A stretch of 64,000 nt of DNA, taken from Xiheimicrobium sp052034585 (GTDB lineage: Bacteria; Myxococcota; Myxococcia; Myxococcales; Myxococcaceae). Position numbers and translations under genes: made by a program. Below the pieces are notes generated by a model that saw only the letters and a list, made by a program, of their open reading frames with translations, ran no database searches and was not told the origin of the DNA. Location: assembly GCA_052034585.1 (NCBI GenBank), contig JBPOIJ010000057.1:372001-436000 (forward strand), in the 5' to 3' direction. Positions 15,701-25,134 of this stretch are shown here, one piece after another (position 1 is the first letter of the stretch; every line of letters begins with the position of its first letter).

Positions 15701-18700
15701 TTGATTCTCCGGTAGCTGCGCACCGCGCCCGGCTTGGGCGGCGCCTTGACGGGCGCGCGCTGCAGACCCGAGGCGCTGGTCGCGAAGTAGAGGTTGTCGT
15801 TGATGACGATCGGGTCGGAAGGAACGCCCGGCGGACCGTCTTCCACGACGGAGGTCTGCTTGCCGGCGTAGGGGCTCGGCGCCTGGTAGGTGAGGCACTG
15901 GCTGAGTGCACCAGAGACCGGGTCGAAACCATAGAGTTTGGTGACGCCCTCGGAGTTACAGCCGTCGTCCGGCGTCGTGTAGGTCAGGACGATGACACAG
16001 CCGCTGATGATCGCCGGCTCGCTCACGACCTGCTCGAACAGATCTTCAGGAGGCGCGGGGGCGGCTGGGGGCGTCGGGTCGGGGACTCGAGGGAACTTCA
16101 CCACCCAGAGCGCGCGGCCGTCGTTGTAGGGACCCTTCGGCTGTTGGTTGAAGTCGTGCACCGCGTAGAAGTAGTTGCCGCTCTGGAACATCGTGTCAGG
16201 CGTCCGCGGCTTCATCACGTCGCCAGTTCCCACGAACAAGTCGATCTGCGCGCCGCTGCTGATCAACGCCGGAGAGAGTCGCGCCCGGTTCCAGATGGGC
16301 GGCGGAACCGGCGTGGGCGAGGCGTTCAGCGGCCCGATGGGCAGGGTGCTGACCGGGTCGAGCTTGTAGGTCGGAGGCGTGGTGGCATTCCCCGGCACAT
16401 CGACGATGACGCGGTTGACGACGACGGTCGGGCACGGCGGGCTTCCGCAAGTCGCCTTGTCGATGTTCCGCATCGAGCTCGGGTCGAAGAGCTCGTCGGG
16501 CTTCCACTTCGAGTCGTCATCTTGCATCGAGCCGTCAGCCTTGGCGAAGCGCATTGCGAACAGACTTTCACCCGCGCTGATGTAGGCCGAGTTGATGAAG
16601 GAGAAGTTCGGACCGGGGCGGCGATAGATGGCAGGGCGGGCGATGACGTTGTTCGCGAGGTCGATGTCCCACGAGCTGCCCTTGTCGAACTTGTTGAACT
16701 CGCGAATCTCGTCACCAGTGATGGCGTTGAGCACGAAGACGCGGCGGCCTTCGTTCTCCCACGACGGCACCGGCGTCCAACTGTCGTTGCCCGGGTCGTT
16801 GGCGCCACCACCGAAGATGGCGACGAAGACCTCATCACTTCCATCCTTGATTCGGCCGACAGCCGGCACGCTGTAGGTCAGGCCGAGGTCGTCGTCCTCG
16901 AAGTCCCACAAGTACTTCGACGTCGAGCTCGGCGTGCCGTTCGTCATGTCGATGGCGGCGACGCCACGACCACCCTCGCGCTGGGAGACGATGCCGATCG
17001 TCTTCCAGTCGCTCACGGCGCAGTTGTTCGCCTTGCCGCTCCCATCTCCACAGACGTCGGCGACCGAGATGGTGTTGTCGAGGTAGTTCTTCTTCCAGCC
17101 AGCGCCCAGCATCACCCGGTGAATCGACTCGGAGAGCTTGCGCTGACCGCTTCCCGTCATTCGTCCGGTGAGGCTACCCGGCATGAAGGCCCACGCCTCG
17201 CGGCCGCTCGGGCACGTCGGGTCGGCCTCGCCGAGGGTGGTGCACGCGGGGTCGGTGCTTCCCTCTTCAGCGGCGTGCACCATGCCGTCGTTGCCCGCGA
17301 TGACCACCCGAACTGGCCGGGTGTCGGCGACCGTCGACTTGAAGGTGCCGAAGTTGGTCTTCTGCCCCGAGCTCGTCCCGCCATAGTCCGGGTCGAAGGG
17401 CGACTTGCCGATGACGACGGGGGCCGAATACTGAATGGGCCCGAGCTTGCTCGACCGAATCGTCGCGCTGCCGACGTAGGTGCTCGTGTTGTTGCGAAGG
17501 AAGTCGATGATGGCGTTCGAGGTCACTCCAGCGCCCGAGGCGACTGGGTCGAGGTCATCGTCGAGCTGATCGACGAGCTCACCGAAGCCGTTGGTGAGCG
17601 GACCAACCACGAGCGTCGAGTCGGACTTCTTGCGCAGACCGGCATAGATGTTTCGCGCAGGGTGCGCGGCGTTGTTCAGCTTCGAACCCATCTCCCAGGC
17701 GATGCCGAAGGTGCCGTCGAGGGGGTTGAGCTTGTACGCCGTGAAAATACCCGCCCAGTCGCCGGTGTCTTTGTAGCGAACGTGCTGGCCCGTGTAGAGC
17801 CGAGTGCCGTCCGTACCCACTGCTGGCTTCGAGTAGGAGTAGGTGCCCTGGGTGATGGTCGTGAAGACCGCGTTGAGGGCCGCCTGCAGCTGGGCGAGGT
17901 TGGTGGCAGGGAAGGACTGCGTCGTGCCTCCCGAGGCGGCGACGTTGTCGAGGCCAGGCTCGCCAGCCGCGCCAGAACCCATGGCGATGACGAAGGTGTC
18001 GACCGAGGGACGCGTGGTGTCCCCCGAGTTGCGGAAGCTCCCGACAAGCCCCTGAACGCTGGTGTTCGGGTCGATGCCGCTGACTGCGTAGTTCTTCGGC
18101 GTGTTCTCGAGGCCGTCGGTCGCGAGCACGATGTAGTACTTGCGGCACTTCTTGTCGGCGTCGGCGTCGAACCGCGCGTCGAGGTAGTCGTAGGTGCTTC
18201 GCAGCGAACCGTACAGCGGCGTGAAGTCGCCGGTCGGACCAAACGGAGCGATTCGCTCGTCAGCGACACACGCACCACCCGCGAGCCGACCATCGGGCCC
18301 CGGCGCGGTGACCGACGGCAGAATGCACTTGTCAGCCGCCGCCTTGAGCGCTGCCTTCTGGGCCGCTGGATCGTACTGGGGCTCGTCGGGGAGAGGCACG
18401 AACAGCGAGCGGTTCGGAAGCGCGCCAGTGAGGGCGGCAGGGACGCCCTGCTCGGCACCAAAGCCCTGCGCCTTCGTCGGAGTGTTGTTCCACGCTGCCG
18501 AGTAGGGGGCCACCGTCGGATACAGCGCAGCGAGGGTGTTGGTGAGCGTCGGGTCGTAGAAATCCGAGATCAGCTTCTTCGTCGATGAGGCGGGTGTTCC
18601 GGAGGGCATGCAGAAGCCGGCTGGGTTTCCGGTGAGCGATTTGTATGAATCTGGCGCCCCCGCCGCTGCGCCTTCACACGCGCGGGCGTTGGTTGCCAAC

Positions 18701-21531
18701 ATCGCAGGAAGCGGTACCACCAACGACTTGTAGTTCGAAAACCGACCGTTGTTGCGAGCGTTGATCACCGCATTCGGCGAGAGCGGGGCAATGTCGCCTC
18801 CGTAATGCAGCCGACAGGTCGTCCCGGCAGGAATCACTGGAGTCACGGCCGCAGTCAGCGGCGTCAAACCGGCACAGTTCGGGACCGTTTCTGGGCACGC
18901 GGTGTCGAAGGCATTTCCAGCCGCCCAGGTCGTTGAGCAGAGGTTGTTGGGCTTGGACGTCGACTCCGCCCGGCCGACTGGCTCGTTCCCCTTGGTGAGG
19001 TACTCGTACGTGTACACCGGCCGAGGGGTGCTGACGACGCTGCGAACCGCGAAGTACTCGCACCAGGCTGCGTTGGGCTGGTTGAAGTCGTAGCGCTCCG
19101 CTCCAACTCGGTACTCGCAGGTGTGGGTATCGGCTGCGCGCTGCTCGGTGTTCCAAAAGGGCCGGCCGTACGAACACGTCTGTGCGTCGCGGTTGACGGT
19201 GAAGTCGTAACGCGTGACCGAATAGTTGCAGTTGAAGGTCGGCCGGTTCCACGTGAAGACGCGCGGCTGGTAGCGGCAGACGTAGCAGGGCTTGTTCAAC
19301 TCTGCCGCGCCGCAGTTGTTCGACACCACCACCGGGCCAACGACCGCCATGGTGCAGGGCACCCCGCGGGCGCCACACAGCGTTGCGTTGTTGACCTGCA
19401 CTTCGTCGCCAACAGCCCCGATACACCCACCAGTCGGATCGCTCGGAGACCCGGCCGGAGGCGCACCGAGCTGGACGGGGCCGCTGTCGTTGTTCGCAGT
19501 GGCCGGACCGCCGCTGTAGCCACCGGGCGGCAGCGCGATGTTGTAGCCGTTGCCGCTGGTCTGGACCGGGCCGTTGGTAAAGTCGACGAAGGTGAGGGCA
19601 GCCTGGTTGTTGTTGTTCACCGTGCCCATCGCCGTGGTCGCAGTGCCGGTGTACCCCGCCCAAGACGACACGTTGACCGTCGGACCCGCACACGCACTGG
19701 TGGGCTGGTTCTTCGTGGCCGTGAAGGTGCCGGAAGCCGATGCCACCGAATACGACTTCCCGTTGAACGTGCACACGCCCGCCGGACTCACACCGCTCCA
19801 CGACGTCGGAGGCGTGGCGCTGTTGAACTTCTGGATCGTCGCTGGACATTGGCCAGCCGGCGCCGTCGCCGTTGCGGGGGTCGGGGCGGAGAAGGCGCAC
19901 GGCCCGACCGTGTTGCAGCCGACCGGCGCAGCCGTCGTCCACGTCGTGTTTGCAGCCGTTGGGTTGACGTTGGTCGTCCCGAACGCAGGGCACATCGCAA
20001 GGACGGGGTTGGTGATGCGGAGTGAATAGAAGTTGGTACCGGTCGAAGTGCCGCTCGTCGTGCCGGTCACGAAGCGCTCGTTCGGCGCGTTGAGGAGCGA
20101 GGGGTCGTAAATCGTCCGGCCCGCGCCCCACGCACCGAGCTGGATGGTGTCGTTGTGGAGCCGCACGTCACAGGGCCAGTTCGGGGTGCAGTTGTAGGTC
20201 GCTCCCGCGCGGGTCGGCGTCTCCTCGGCCCGGGCGCCGAGCGCCAAGCCCGGCAACGCCGAGGGAGATCCATTGATGTTGAAGGTGCCTGCCAGCGTCA
20301 CCGCTCCGGCGGTGCCACCCTCGTTGCTCGAGGTGTACCGCGTCGTCGTGCCGACCGGACCACCGTAGCAGGCCGTCGCGAGCGGCAGGCCAGCAACCAA
20401 GCCCACCAGTCCCGAGGGAGGCGCCACATAGGCGCCACCGAGGGTGCCGTCACTGAAGGGGTAGTTCGCCGGAACGGTTCCCGCACCGCTGCTGAACGCA
20501 GGGTTCGGGGTGAAGGTGCCGGGATTGAAGAAGCCGTACCACGCGCGATCGCTGTTGGTGGTGTTGGGGGTCGCCGTCGACGTGTACAGGGAGCACTTCG
20601 CGTTGGCCAAGCACGTCAAGCCTGCCACTCCCTGCCACTGGTTGGGATTGGTTCCTGTCGGAGGAGGGGCGCCCAAGTCGTACGCCGATGGGTTGACCGG
20701 GTTGGTGGTCGGGGCCTCTGCAGGACCACACGTTGCGGTTCCGACGGCGACATTGCGTCGCAGACCCGTCAGCAGGTCTTGGGGAACGGACAAGCCAGTG
20801 TAGACGCCGGCGGCTGCGCACTCACTGGTCGTGTAGGTCCGGGGGAAGGTGAGCGTGAGGGGGTTGACGTTGATGGTGCAGTCGATGGGGGTTCCAGGAG
20901 CAACCGCCGTCTTCGTCAACTGGTAGCAGTTCGGGTCTGCACTGTTTCCGCACTTCACTTCGGCGGTGTTCGGGAGCGTCGCCGGGCGCGAATACGACGC
21001 CGGAGTCTGGCAGATGGTGTTGAGGTTGGCTCCGCCTCCCGCCCAGCCGTCAGGGAAGCTCACCACGCGGGTGTTGTTGGGACACGTGGGGTCGGCCGCA
21101 CCGGTTGGGCAGACCGCTGCGCCGTTGCCGGTGAAGTCGATGAGGCTGGTGAAGCTGCGAACCTGACCCTGCGGGGCGAGCACGTCGTAGAGGCACTTGG
21201 TGGCCTGGTCGTCGGGCTTCGTCACATCGAGGACGAACTGGTAGTAGGACGTGAGGCCGATCTGGGCCTCGTCCGCGAACGGCGGGATCACGTTGTGGAC
21301 GACCTTCTTCGCCGTGCAGAACTTGTTCGTGCACACCGGGTCGGTGACCGAGTCGTAGTCACCACCCGCGCTGTTCATCAAGAACAGCGGGTTGTCGGCG
21401 TTCGTCGGCTCGAGCATCGAACGTGAGGTGTCGAGAATCACCATCACGCGCGGTGGGGGCTTGGTGATCTGCGCCCAGCCCAGGCTGCCAACCAGCATCA
21501 CCACCGCACTCAGCACTTTGAAGTTGTTCAT
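15697..21531 (-). CDS. pilY1: PilY1-type pilus tip protein, very large, with split vWA domain
   Basis: A 1944-residue exported protein. Residues 1-20 are a signal peptide. The vWA MIDAS motif D34-T-S36-R-S38 lies in 'VMVILDTSRSM', while the later vWA motif 'VLATDGLENT' is found near residue 1135. Roughly 1000 residues rich in Gly, Pro, Thr and Cys are therefore inserted in or between parts of the domain, including C-x-Y repeats at about 749-831. Residues from about 1330 form the PilY1 beta-propeller ('RVVIAGNDGMVHA', 'AWAFMPG', 'VAIFGGG'). PilY1 caps the type IVa pilus and acts in adhesion and priming. Much larger than the Pseudomonas protein (about 1160 residues). First gene of the minor-pilin operon, with a sigma-54-like element upstream. 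Confidence 0.92.
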   Translation of the reverse strand: MNNFKVLSAVVMLVGSLGWAQITKPPPRVMVILDTSRSMLEPTNADNPLFLMNSAGGDYDSVTDPVCTNKFCTAKKVVHNVIPPFADEAQIGLTSYYQFVLDVTKPDDQATKCLYDVLAPQGQVRSFTSLIDFTGNGAAVCPTGAADPTCPNNTRVVSFPDGWAGGGANLNTICQTPASYSRPATLPNTAEVKCGNSADPNCYQLTKTAVAPGTPIDCTINVNPLTLTFPRTYTTSECAAAGVYTGLSVPQDLLTGLRRNVAVGTATCGPAEAPTTNPVNPSAYDLGAPPPTGTNPNQWQGVAGLTCLANAKCSLYTSTATPNTTNSDRAWYGFFNPGTFTPNPAFSSGAGTVPANYPFSDGTLGGAYVAPPSGLVGLVAGLPLATACYGGPVGTTTRYTSSNEGGTAGAVTLAGTFNINGSPSALPGLALGARAEETPTRAGATYNCTPNWPCDVRLHNDTIQLGAWGAGRTIYDPSLLNAPNERFVTGTTSGTSTGTNFYSLRITNPVLAMCPAFGTTNVNPTAANTTWTTAAPVGCNTVGPCAFSAPTPATATAPAGQCPATIQKFNSATPPTSWSGVSPAGVCTFNGKSYSVASASGTFTATKNQPTSACAGPTVNVSSWAGYTGTATTAMGTVNNNNQAALTFVDFTNGPVQTSGNGYNIALPPGGYSGGPATANNDSGPVQLGAPPAGSPSDPTGGCIGAVGDEVQVNNATLCGARGVPCTMAVVGPVVVSNNCGAAELNKPCYVCRYQPRVFTWNRPTFNCNYSVTRYDFTVNRDAQTCSYGRPFWNTEQRAADTHTCEYRVGAERYDFNQPNAAWCEYFAVRSVVSTPRPVYTYEYLTKGNEPVGRAESTSKPNNLCSTTWAAGNAFDTACPETVPNCAGLTPLTAAVTPVIPAGTTCRLHYGGDIAPLSPNAVINARNNGRFSNYKSLVVPLPAMLATNARACEGAAAGAPDSYKSLTGNPAGFCMPSGTPASSTKKLISDFYDPTLTNTLAALYPTVAPYSAAWNNTPTKAQGFGAEQGVPAALTGALPNRSLFVPLPDEPQYDPAAQKAALKAAADKCILPSVTAPGPDGRLAGGACVADERIAPFGPTGDFTPLYGSLRSTYDYLDARFDADADKKCRKYYIVLATDGLENTPKNYAVSGIDPNTSVQGLVGSFRNSGDTTRPSVDTFVIAMGSGAAGEPGLDNVAASGGTTQSFPATNLAQLQAALNAVFTTITQGTYSYSKPAVGTDGTRLYTGQHVRYKDTGDWAGIFTAYKLNPLDGTFGIAWEMGSKLNNAAHPARNIYAGLRKKSDSTLVVGPLTNGFGELVDQLDDDLDPVASGAGVTSNAIIDFLRNNTSTYVGSATIRSSKLGPIQYSAPVVIGKSPFDPDYGGTSSGQKTNFGTFKSTVADTRPVRVVIAGNDGMVHAAEEGSTDPACTTLGEADPTCPSGREAWAFMPGSLTGRMTGSGQRKLSESIHRVMLGAGWKKNYLDNTISVADVCGDGSGKANNCAVSDWKTIGIVSQREGGRGVAAIDMTNGTPSSTSKYLWDFEDDDLGLTYSVPAVGRIKDGSDEVFVAIFGGGANDPGNDSWTPVPSWENEGRRVFVLNAITGDEIREFNKFDKGSSWDIDLANNVIARPAIYRRPGPNFSFINSAYISAGESLFAMRFAKADGSMQDDDSKWKPDELFDPSSMRNIDKATCGSPPCPTVVVNRVIVDVPGNATTPPTYKLDPVSTLPIGPLNASPTPVPPPIWNRARLSPALISSGAQIDLFVGTGDVMKPRTPDTMFQSGNYFYAVHDFNQQPKGPYNDGRALWVVKFPRVPDPTPPAAPAPPEDLFEQVVSEPAIISGCVIVLTYTTPDDGCNSEGVTKLYGFDPVSGALSQCLTYQAPSPYAGKQTSVVEDGPPGVPSDPIVINDNLYFATSASGLQRAPVKAPPKPGAVRSYRRIK
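19040..19285 (-). repeat. C-x-Y tandem peptide repeats within PilY1
   Basis: Five units each begin Cys-x-Tyr (CRY, CNY, CSY, CEY, CEY) and are spaced 16-19 residues apart, with recurrent aromatic and Asn/Arg residues and a YDF motif in two units. They lie in the insertion between the vWA motifs. The DNA is not repetitive, so the array is old. Confidence 0.7.
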
Positions 21532-21556
21532 GAAGGCCCTCGGGCGACCGACCTGC

Positions 21557-21570
21557 GCAAGATTCGTGCC
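21557..21570 (-). promoter_or_regulatory. Candidate sigma-54 (-24/-12) promoter for the pilY1 operon
   Basis: Read leftward, GGCAC (21570-21566), five bases, then TTGC (21560-21557) match the core of TGGCAC-N5-TTGC with the correct GG-to-GC spacing of 12. Only the first T and the last W of the extended consensus differ. Transcription would start near 21545, about 14 bp before the pilY1 ATG at 21531. Sigma-54 with PilR drives pilA in Myxococcus, so this class of promoter suits a pilus operon. Confidence 0.55.
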
Positions 21571-21656
21571 TCTCCCGGTCGGTCTGATCGCGATTGGTTG
21601 AGAACGATGGGGAATTTTTGCGATCTGAACTCTGCAACCGTTTCAGTGCGGAAAGG

Positions 21657-22109
21657 TCACTTGGTGTAGTCCAACGTCGGAGCGGCGAAGGCGAGCACCG
21701 CGTCCATCTCGTACTCGCTGTCATCGGGAAAAGAGAACTTCACTCCGTCGTCTTTGGGCACCCTCTGCGCGCCTTCGATGACCTTCCGAACGCAGCCGGT
21801 CTGCGCATCGGTGAGCGCGGTCTTGTTCACCTTCACCTCGACGAAGCGGAGCACCTGCTTCTCGACGCGGAAGCGCGCGGTGAGGTCGAGTTCCTTGCCG
21901 ACGAGCTCGGTGCCACACGTCGTGACCGCCGTGCCCGCCAGCTTCGACATCGACTGGTAGGCGTAGTCGACGACCATTCGGTCCGTGGTCTCGGCGGCCT
22001 CCATCGAAACCGTCGGCGGCACGGGGCGTGGCCGCATCAGAATGAGCACCACCGCGACCGCTGCAGCGGCGAGGGACACGGCAATCACACCGAGGATTTT
22101 CGGAGTCAT
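21657..22109 (-). CDS. Hypothetical signal-anchored protein
   Basis: A 150-residue protein. The ATG at 22109 gives 'MTPKILGVIAVSLAAAAVAVVLILM', a single N-terminal membrane anchor or signal. The remaining 120 residues include two Cys (near 60 and 95) and a beta-rich pattern ('RFRVEKQVLRFVEVKVNK'). The pattern of a small periplasmic domain with 'TALTDAQTGCVRKVI' recalls conserved myxobacterial AgmX/energy-transducer-like tails, but I cannot name a family. It is leftward, 126 bp ahead of pilY1, and could share regulation. Confidence 0.68.
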   Translation of the reverse strand: MTPKILGVIAVSLAAAAVAVVLILMRPRPVPPTVSMEAAETTDRMVVDYAYQSMSKLAGTAVTTCGTELVGKELDLTARFRVEKQVLRFVEVKVNKTALTDAQTGCVRKVIEGAQRVPKDDGVKFSFPDDSEYEMDAVLAFAAPTLDYTK

Positions 22110-22186
22110 GGGCGAAACGCCAGCGAACAGTATGCCACTCGCGGTCGACCGCAATGAACTGACCGGGGGCGCATGACGCCGGGCGT

Positions 22187-24181
22187 TCAGCCAGTGGGAG
22201 GCCGGCCTTCCTGGAGCCACCATCGCCGAACGTCGTCGAGCCGCTTGAACCGGCGCGCGGGCGGGAGCGCCGCGACGAGCTGCCGCCCATACCGCTTGTG
22301 GAGCACCCGAGTGTCTCCCAGCGCGACGATCCCTCGATCCGCCTTGGTGCGAACCAGCCGCCCGAAGCCCTGCCGGAGCGCGAGCGCGGCCTGCGGCACC
22401 TGAAACTCGTCGAAGGGTCGTTTGCCTTCCTTCCGAATCGCCTCCATGCGCGCGGCCTGGAGCGGCTCGTTGGGCGGCGCGAAGGGCACCCGGTCCATCA
22501 CCACGAGCGAGAGCGCCTCTCCGGGCACGTCGACGCCTTCCCAGAAGCTGTGGGAGGCGAACAACACCGAGGGGCGCTCCCGAAACTGCTCGAGCAAGGT
22601 GGCCTTCGGCGCGTCTCCTTGTTTGAGCACCGCCACCTCGATGTGCGGGCCGACGAGCGCGTGCACTTCGTCGAGGTGCCGCAAGCTGGTGAAGAGGACG
22701 AAGGCCCGGCCCTGGGTGAGCCTGATGAGCCGGAGCACCTCACGGGCGAACTCGAGGGTGAAGCCAGGAGCGTTGGGCTCGGGCAGATGGCCTGGAACGT
22801 AGAACGCCGCCTGCGTCTCGTAGTCGAAGGGGGACTCGACCGAGATGGTGGGCACGTGGGCCGCGAGCCCGAACCGCTGGGCGACGAACTCGAAGGAGTG
22901 CTCGGTGCGCAACGAGGGCGAGGTGAGCGTCGCCGAGGTGAAGACGACCGACTCCACCTGCTCATAGAGGTGTCTGGCGAGGCTCTCGCCGACGTCGATG
23001 GGCGCGGCGCGCAGCGCTGGAGAGCGTGTTCGCGTCTCGACCCAGTAGACCTGCCGAACGTCGTCGGCCTGCACGACGTGCTCGAGCGCCGCCGCCGTCT
23101 CCACCGCCCGGCGATGGAGCGCTCCCAGCTCGACGTCTTCTTCGGGCAACAAGGCGGCGGTCGCGGCGAGCGTCTCGAGCACCGCTGCCGCGGGAGGACG
23201 GAGCACCTCGGCGAGCTCGGGGGTCACCGGCGAATCGGCCGGCCCCGTCGAGAGCGGCCCCACGGCGAGCGCGTCGCCGAGGGCGCGGAAGAGGGCGTCG
23301 GTGCGGCTGCGCAGGGTGATGGAGAGCGCTCCGAGCGCGCTGGTGCGACCGTCGGTCGGGGGCAGCACGCCGAGGAGGTCCTGGGCGAGGGAGGTGAGCC
23401 GGCCACCCGACACCGAGACGCCGAAGTGTTCGGTCGCCACGTCTTCGAGCGCGTGCGCCTCGTCGAACACCACCGCGGCGTACGGCGGCAAGATGCCGAG
23501 CGCGTCCTCCCCTCCCCGCGAGCGGAGCGAGAGGTCGGCGAAGAAGAGCGCGTGGTTCACCACGATGAGGTCGCAGTCGGCGGCGGCGCGGCGCCCTCGC
23601 GTCACGAAGCACGACTCGTACAGTGGGCACTTGCTGCCGAGGCAGGCGTCGCTCGTGGTGGTGACTTGCGGCCAGCCACTCCAGCTCTCGGAGACCTGCG
23701 CGTCCGAGCGGTCGCCCGTCTCGGTCGACATCGCCCATGCGCGAAACGCGGGCCACTGCTTCGCGTCGTCGGGTGAGGCAAAGGTGGGCGCGCGGTCGAA
23801 GGCCTCGAAGCGCTGCGCACACAGATAGTTCGAGCGGCCCTTGAGGAGCGCCGCCTCGAACGGCAACCCGACCGCGTCACGGAGCAGCGGAATGTCCTTC
23901 GTGAAGACCTGCTCCTGCAGGGTACGGGTCGCGGTGGAGACGATGACGCGCTTGCCGGAGAGCACCGCCGGCACGAGGTAGGCGAGCGTCTTGCCGGTGC
24001 CGGTGCCTGCCTCCGCGAGCAAGTGCGTCTTGCGCGAGAGCGCCGCTTCGACCGCGCTGGCGAGCTCGAGCTGGGCCGGCCGGTGTTCATAGCCCTGAAG
24101 GGCGGCCGAGAGCGCGCCCCCCGGCCCCAAGACACCCTCGACCGTCGCCTGATGGAGCTCGTGCTTCCGTCCGCGACTCAC
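22187..24181 (-). CDS. DinG/YoaA-family ATP-dependent DNA helicase
   Basis: A 664-residue superfamily 2, XPD-like helicase. Walker A is AGTGTGKT (58-65) and the DEAH box is 'VVFDEAHALEDV' near residue 237. Iron-sulfur-cluster cysteines sit between them ('YLCAQRF', then 'CLGSKCPLYESC' near 180-191), as in DinG and YoaA. C-terminal motifs include 'FVLFTSLRHL', 'FWEGVDVPGEAL' and the terminal 'QGFGRLVRTKADRG'. Such enzymes unwind D- and R-loops and repair intermediates in a 5'-3' direction. Length agrees with YoaA-type members; no exonuclease domain is fused. The start is ATG 24181. Confidence 0.93.
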   Translation of the reverse strand: MSRGRKHELHQATVEGVLGPGGALSAALQGYEHRPAQLELASAVEAALSRKTHLLAEAGTGTGKTLAYLVPAVLSGKRVIVSTATRTLQEQVFTKDIPLLRDAVGLPFEAALLKGRSNYLCAQRFEAFDRAPTFASPDDAKQWPAFRAWAMSTETGDRSDAQVSESWSGWPQVTTTSDACLGSKCPLYESCFVTRGRRAAADCDLIVVNHALFFADLSLRSRGGEDALGILPPYAAVVFDEAHALEDVATEHFGVSVSGGRLTSLAQDLLGVLPPTDGRTSALGALSITLRSRTDALFRALGDALAVGPLSTGPADSPVTPELAEVLRPPAAAVLETLAATAALLPEEDVELGALHRRAVETAAALEHVVQADDVRQVYWVETRTRSPALRAAPIDVGESLARHLYEQVESVVFTSATLTSPSLRTEHSFEFVAQRFGLAAHVPTISVESPFDYETQAAFYVPGHLPEPNAPGFTLEFAREVLRLIRLTQGRAFVLFTSLRHLDEVHALVGPHIEVAVLKQGDAPKATLLEQFRERPSVLFASHSFWEGVDVPGEALSLVVMDRVPFAPPNEPLQAARMEAIRKEGKRPFDEFQVPQAALALRQGFGRLVRTKADRGIVALGDTRVLHKRYGRQLVAALPPARRFKRLDDVRRWWLQEGRPPTG

Positions 24182-24284
24182 TCGGGCCTCTCCGCTCGAG
24201 CGAGCGGCTGATCACCTTCCACCTCGACTCGGCCTCGCGCGATTCTCCGCGGTGAAGGGTTCGTCGGTGACTCCCGGCTCGGGC

Positions 24285-25043
24285 TCACGGGCTGATCATT
24301 CGGAACATGGCGTAGAGCGCGGCGGCCGAGACGAGCACCGCCACCGCTCCGATGAAGAGCTGGACGGCCCGAGGCGTGCGAGGTGGCTCTCCAGTCGCGG
24401 CGCCCGGCACCATCACCGAGGAGGCCGCGGCGAAGACGTCGTCACGCCCGCGTTGCGCGATTGGATCGTCGGGCATGTGGGCGAGGCGCAGCCGGTAGAG
24501 CCGCCCGAGCGACGGGAGTTGGTCGCGCTCGACCGCCAGCCGTCGCACCGAGCCGTGCCGGGCCTCGGTGCCCCAATCACGAAGCAGCTCCTTCCACATC
24601 GCGGCCAGGTCGGGTGGAGGCTCGAGGTCTTCCGGGCGCGCGTTGGCGAAGACGAGCCCACACGTTCGGCAGGCGAGCGCCGCCTCGTCACGCTTCGAGA
24701 TGCACTTGGGGCAGTGGTCTTCGGGCACCCGAAAGGGGTCGGCGTCGGCGAACTGACGAGCCGAGTCGACGGCCGCCGAGGTGGGCGCGCGGAGGACGAC
24801 GACGTTGCTCGCTTCCGCCGACGACGCGAGCACGATGGCGCGTGGGCCGGGCGTTCGGCGCGACGACATCGGCAGGGGCGGTGCGGCTCTCGGCGTCTCG
24901 GCGAGGCCTGGCAACGGCGAATCGGTGACCGGGAGCGACGACTCCACGCCGCACTTCGGACACCCGACGAAGGCGTCGGCGCCCACCACCTTCACCGCGG
25001 TGACGTCGATGAGGCGTTCACAACTGGGACAGACGGCTTTCAT
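24285..25043 (-). CDS. Membrane-anchored double zinc-ribbon protein
   Basis: A 252-residue protein with two zinc-ribbon-like knuckle pairs: CPSC (5-8) with CPKC (28-31), and CPKC with CRTC near residues 110-128. A Pro/Ala-rich linker separates them. One hydrophobic helix lies near the C-terminus ('AVQLFIGAVAVLVSAAALYA', about 226-245) with a short tail outside. The layout resembles MJ0042-type zinc-finger proteins that are common in myxobacteria and of unknown function. The helix orientation would put the ribbons in the cytoplasm. Divergent from ptsI. Confidence 0.78.
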   Translation of the reverse strand: MKAVCPSCERLIDVTAVKVVGADAFVGCPKCGVESSLPVTDSPLPGLAETPRAAPPLPMSSRRTPGPRAIVLASSAEASNVVVLRAPTSAAVDSARQFADADPFRVPEDHCPKCISKRDEAALACRTCGLVFANARPEDLEPPPDLAAMWKELLRDWGTEARHGSVRRLAVERDQLPSLGRLYRLRLAHMPDDPIAQRGRDDVFAAASSVMVPGAATGEPPRTPRAVQLFIGAVAVLVSAAALYAMFRMISP

Positions 25044-25134
25044 CGGCTGAAGCGAGCCTACCCCACCCCATCGATGAGTCGATGACGCTCACCATTCGCA
25101 TGCGTCGGGTGACGCTGCGGGGTACGTTCCTCTG

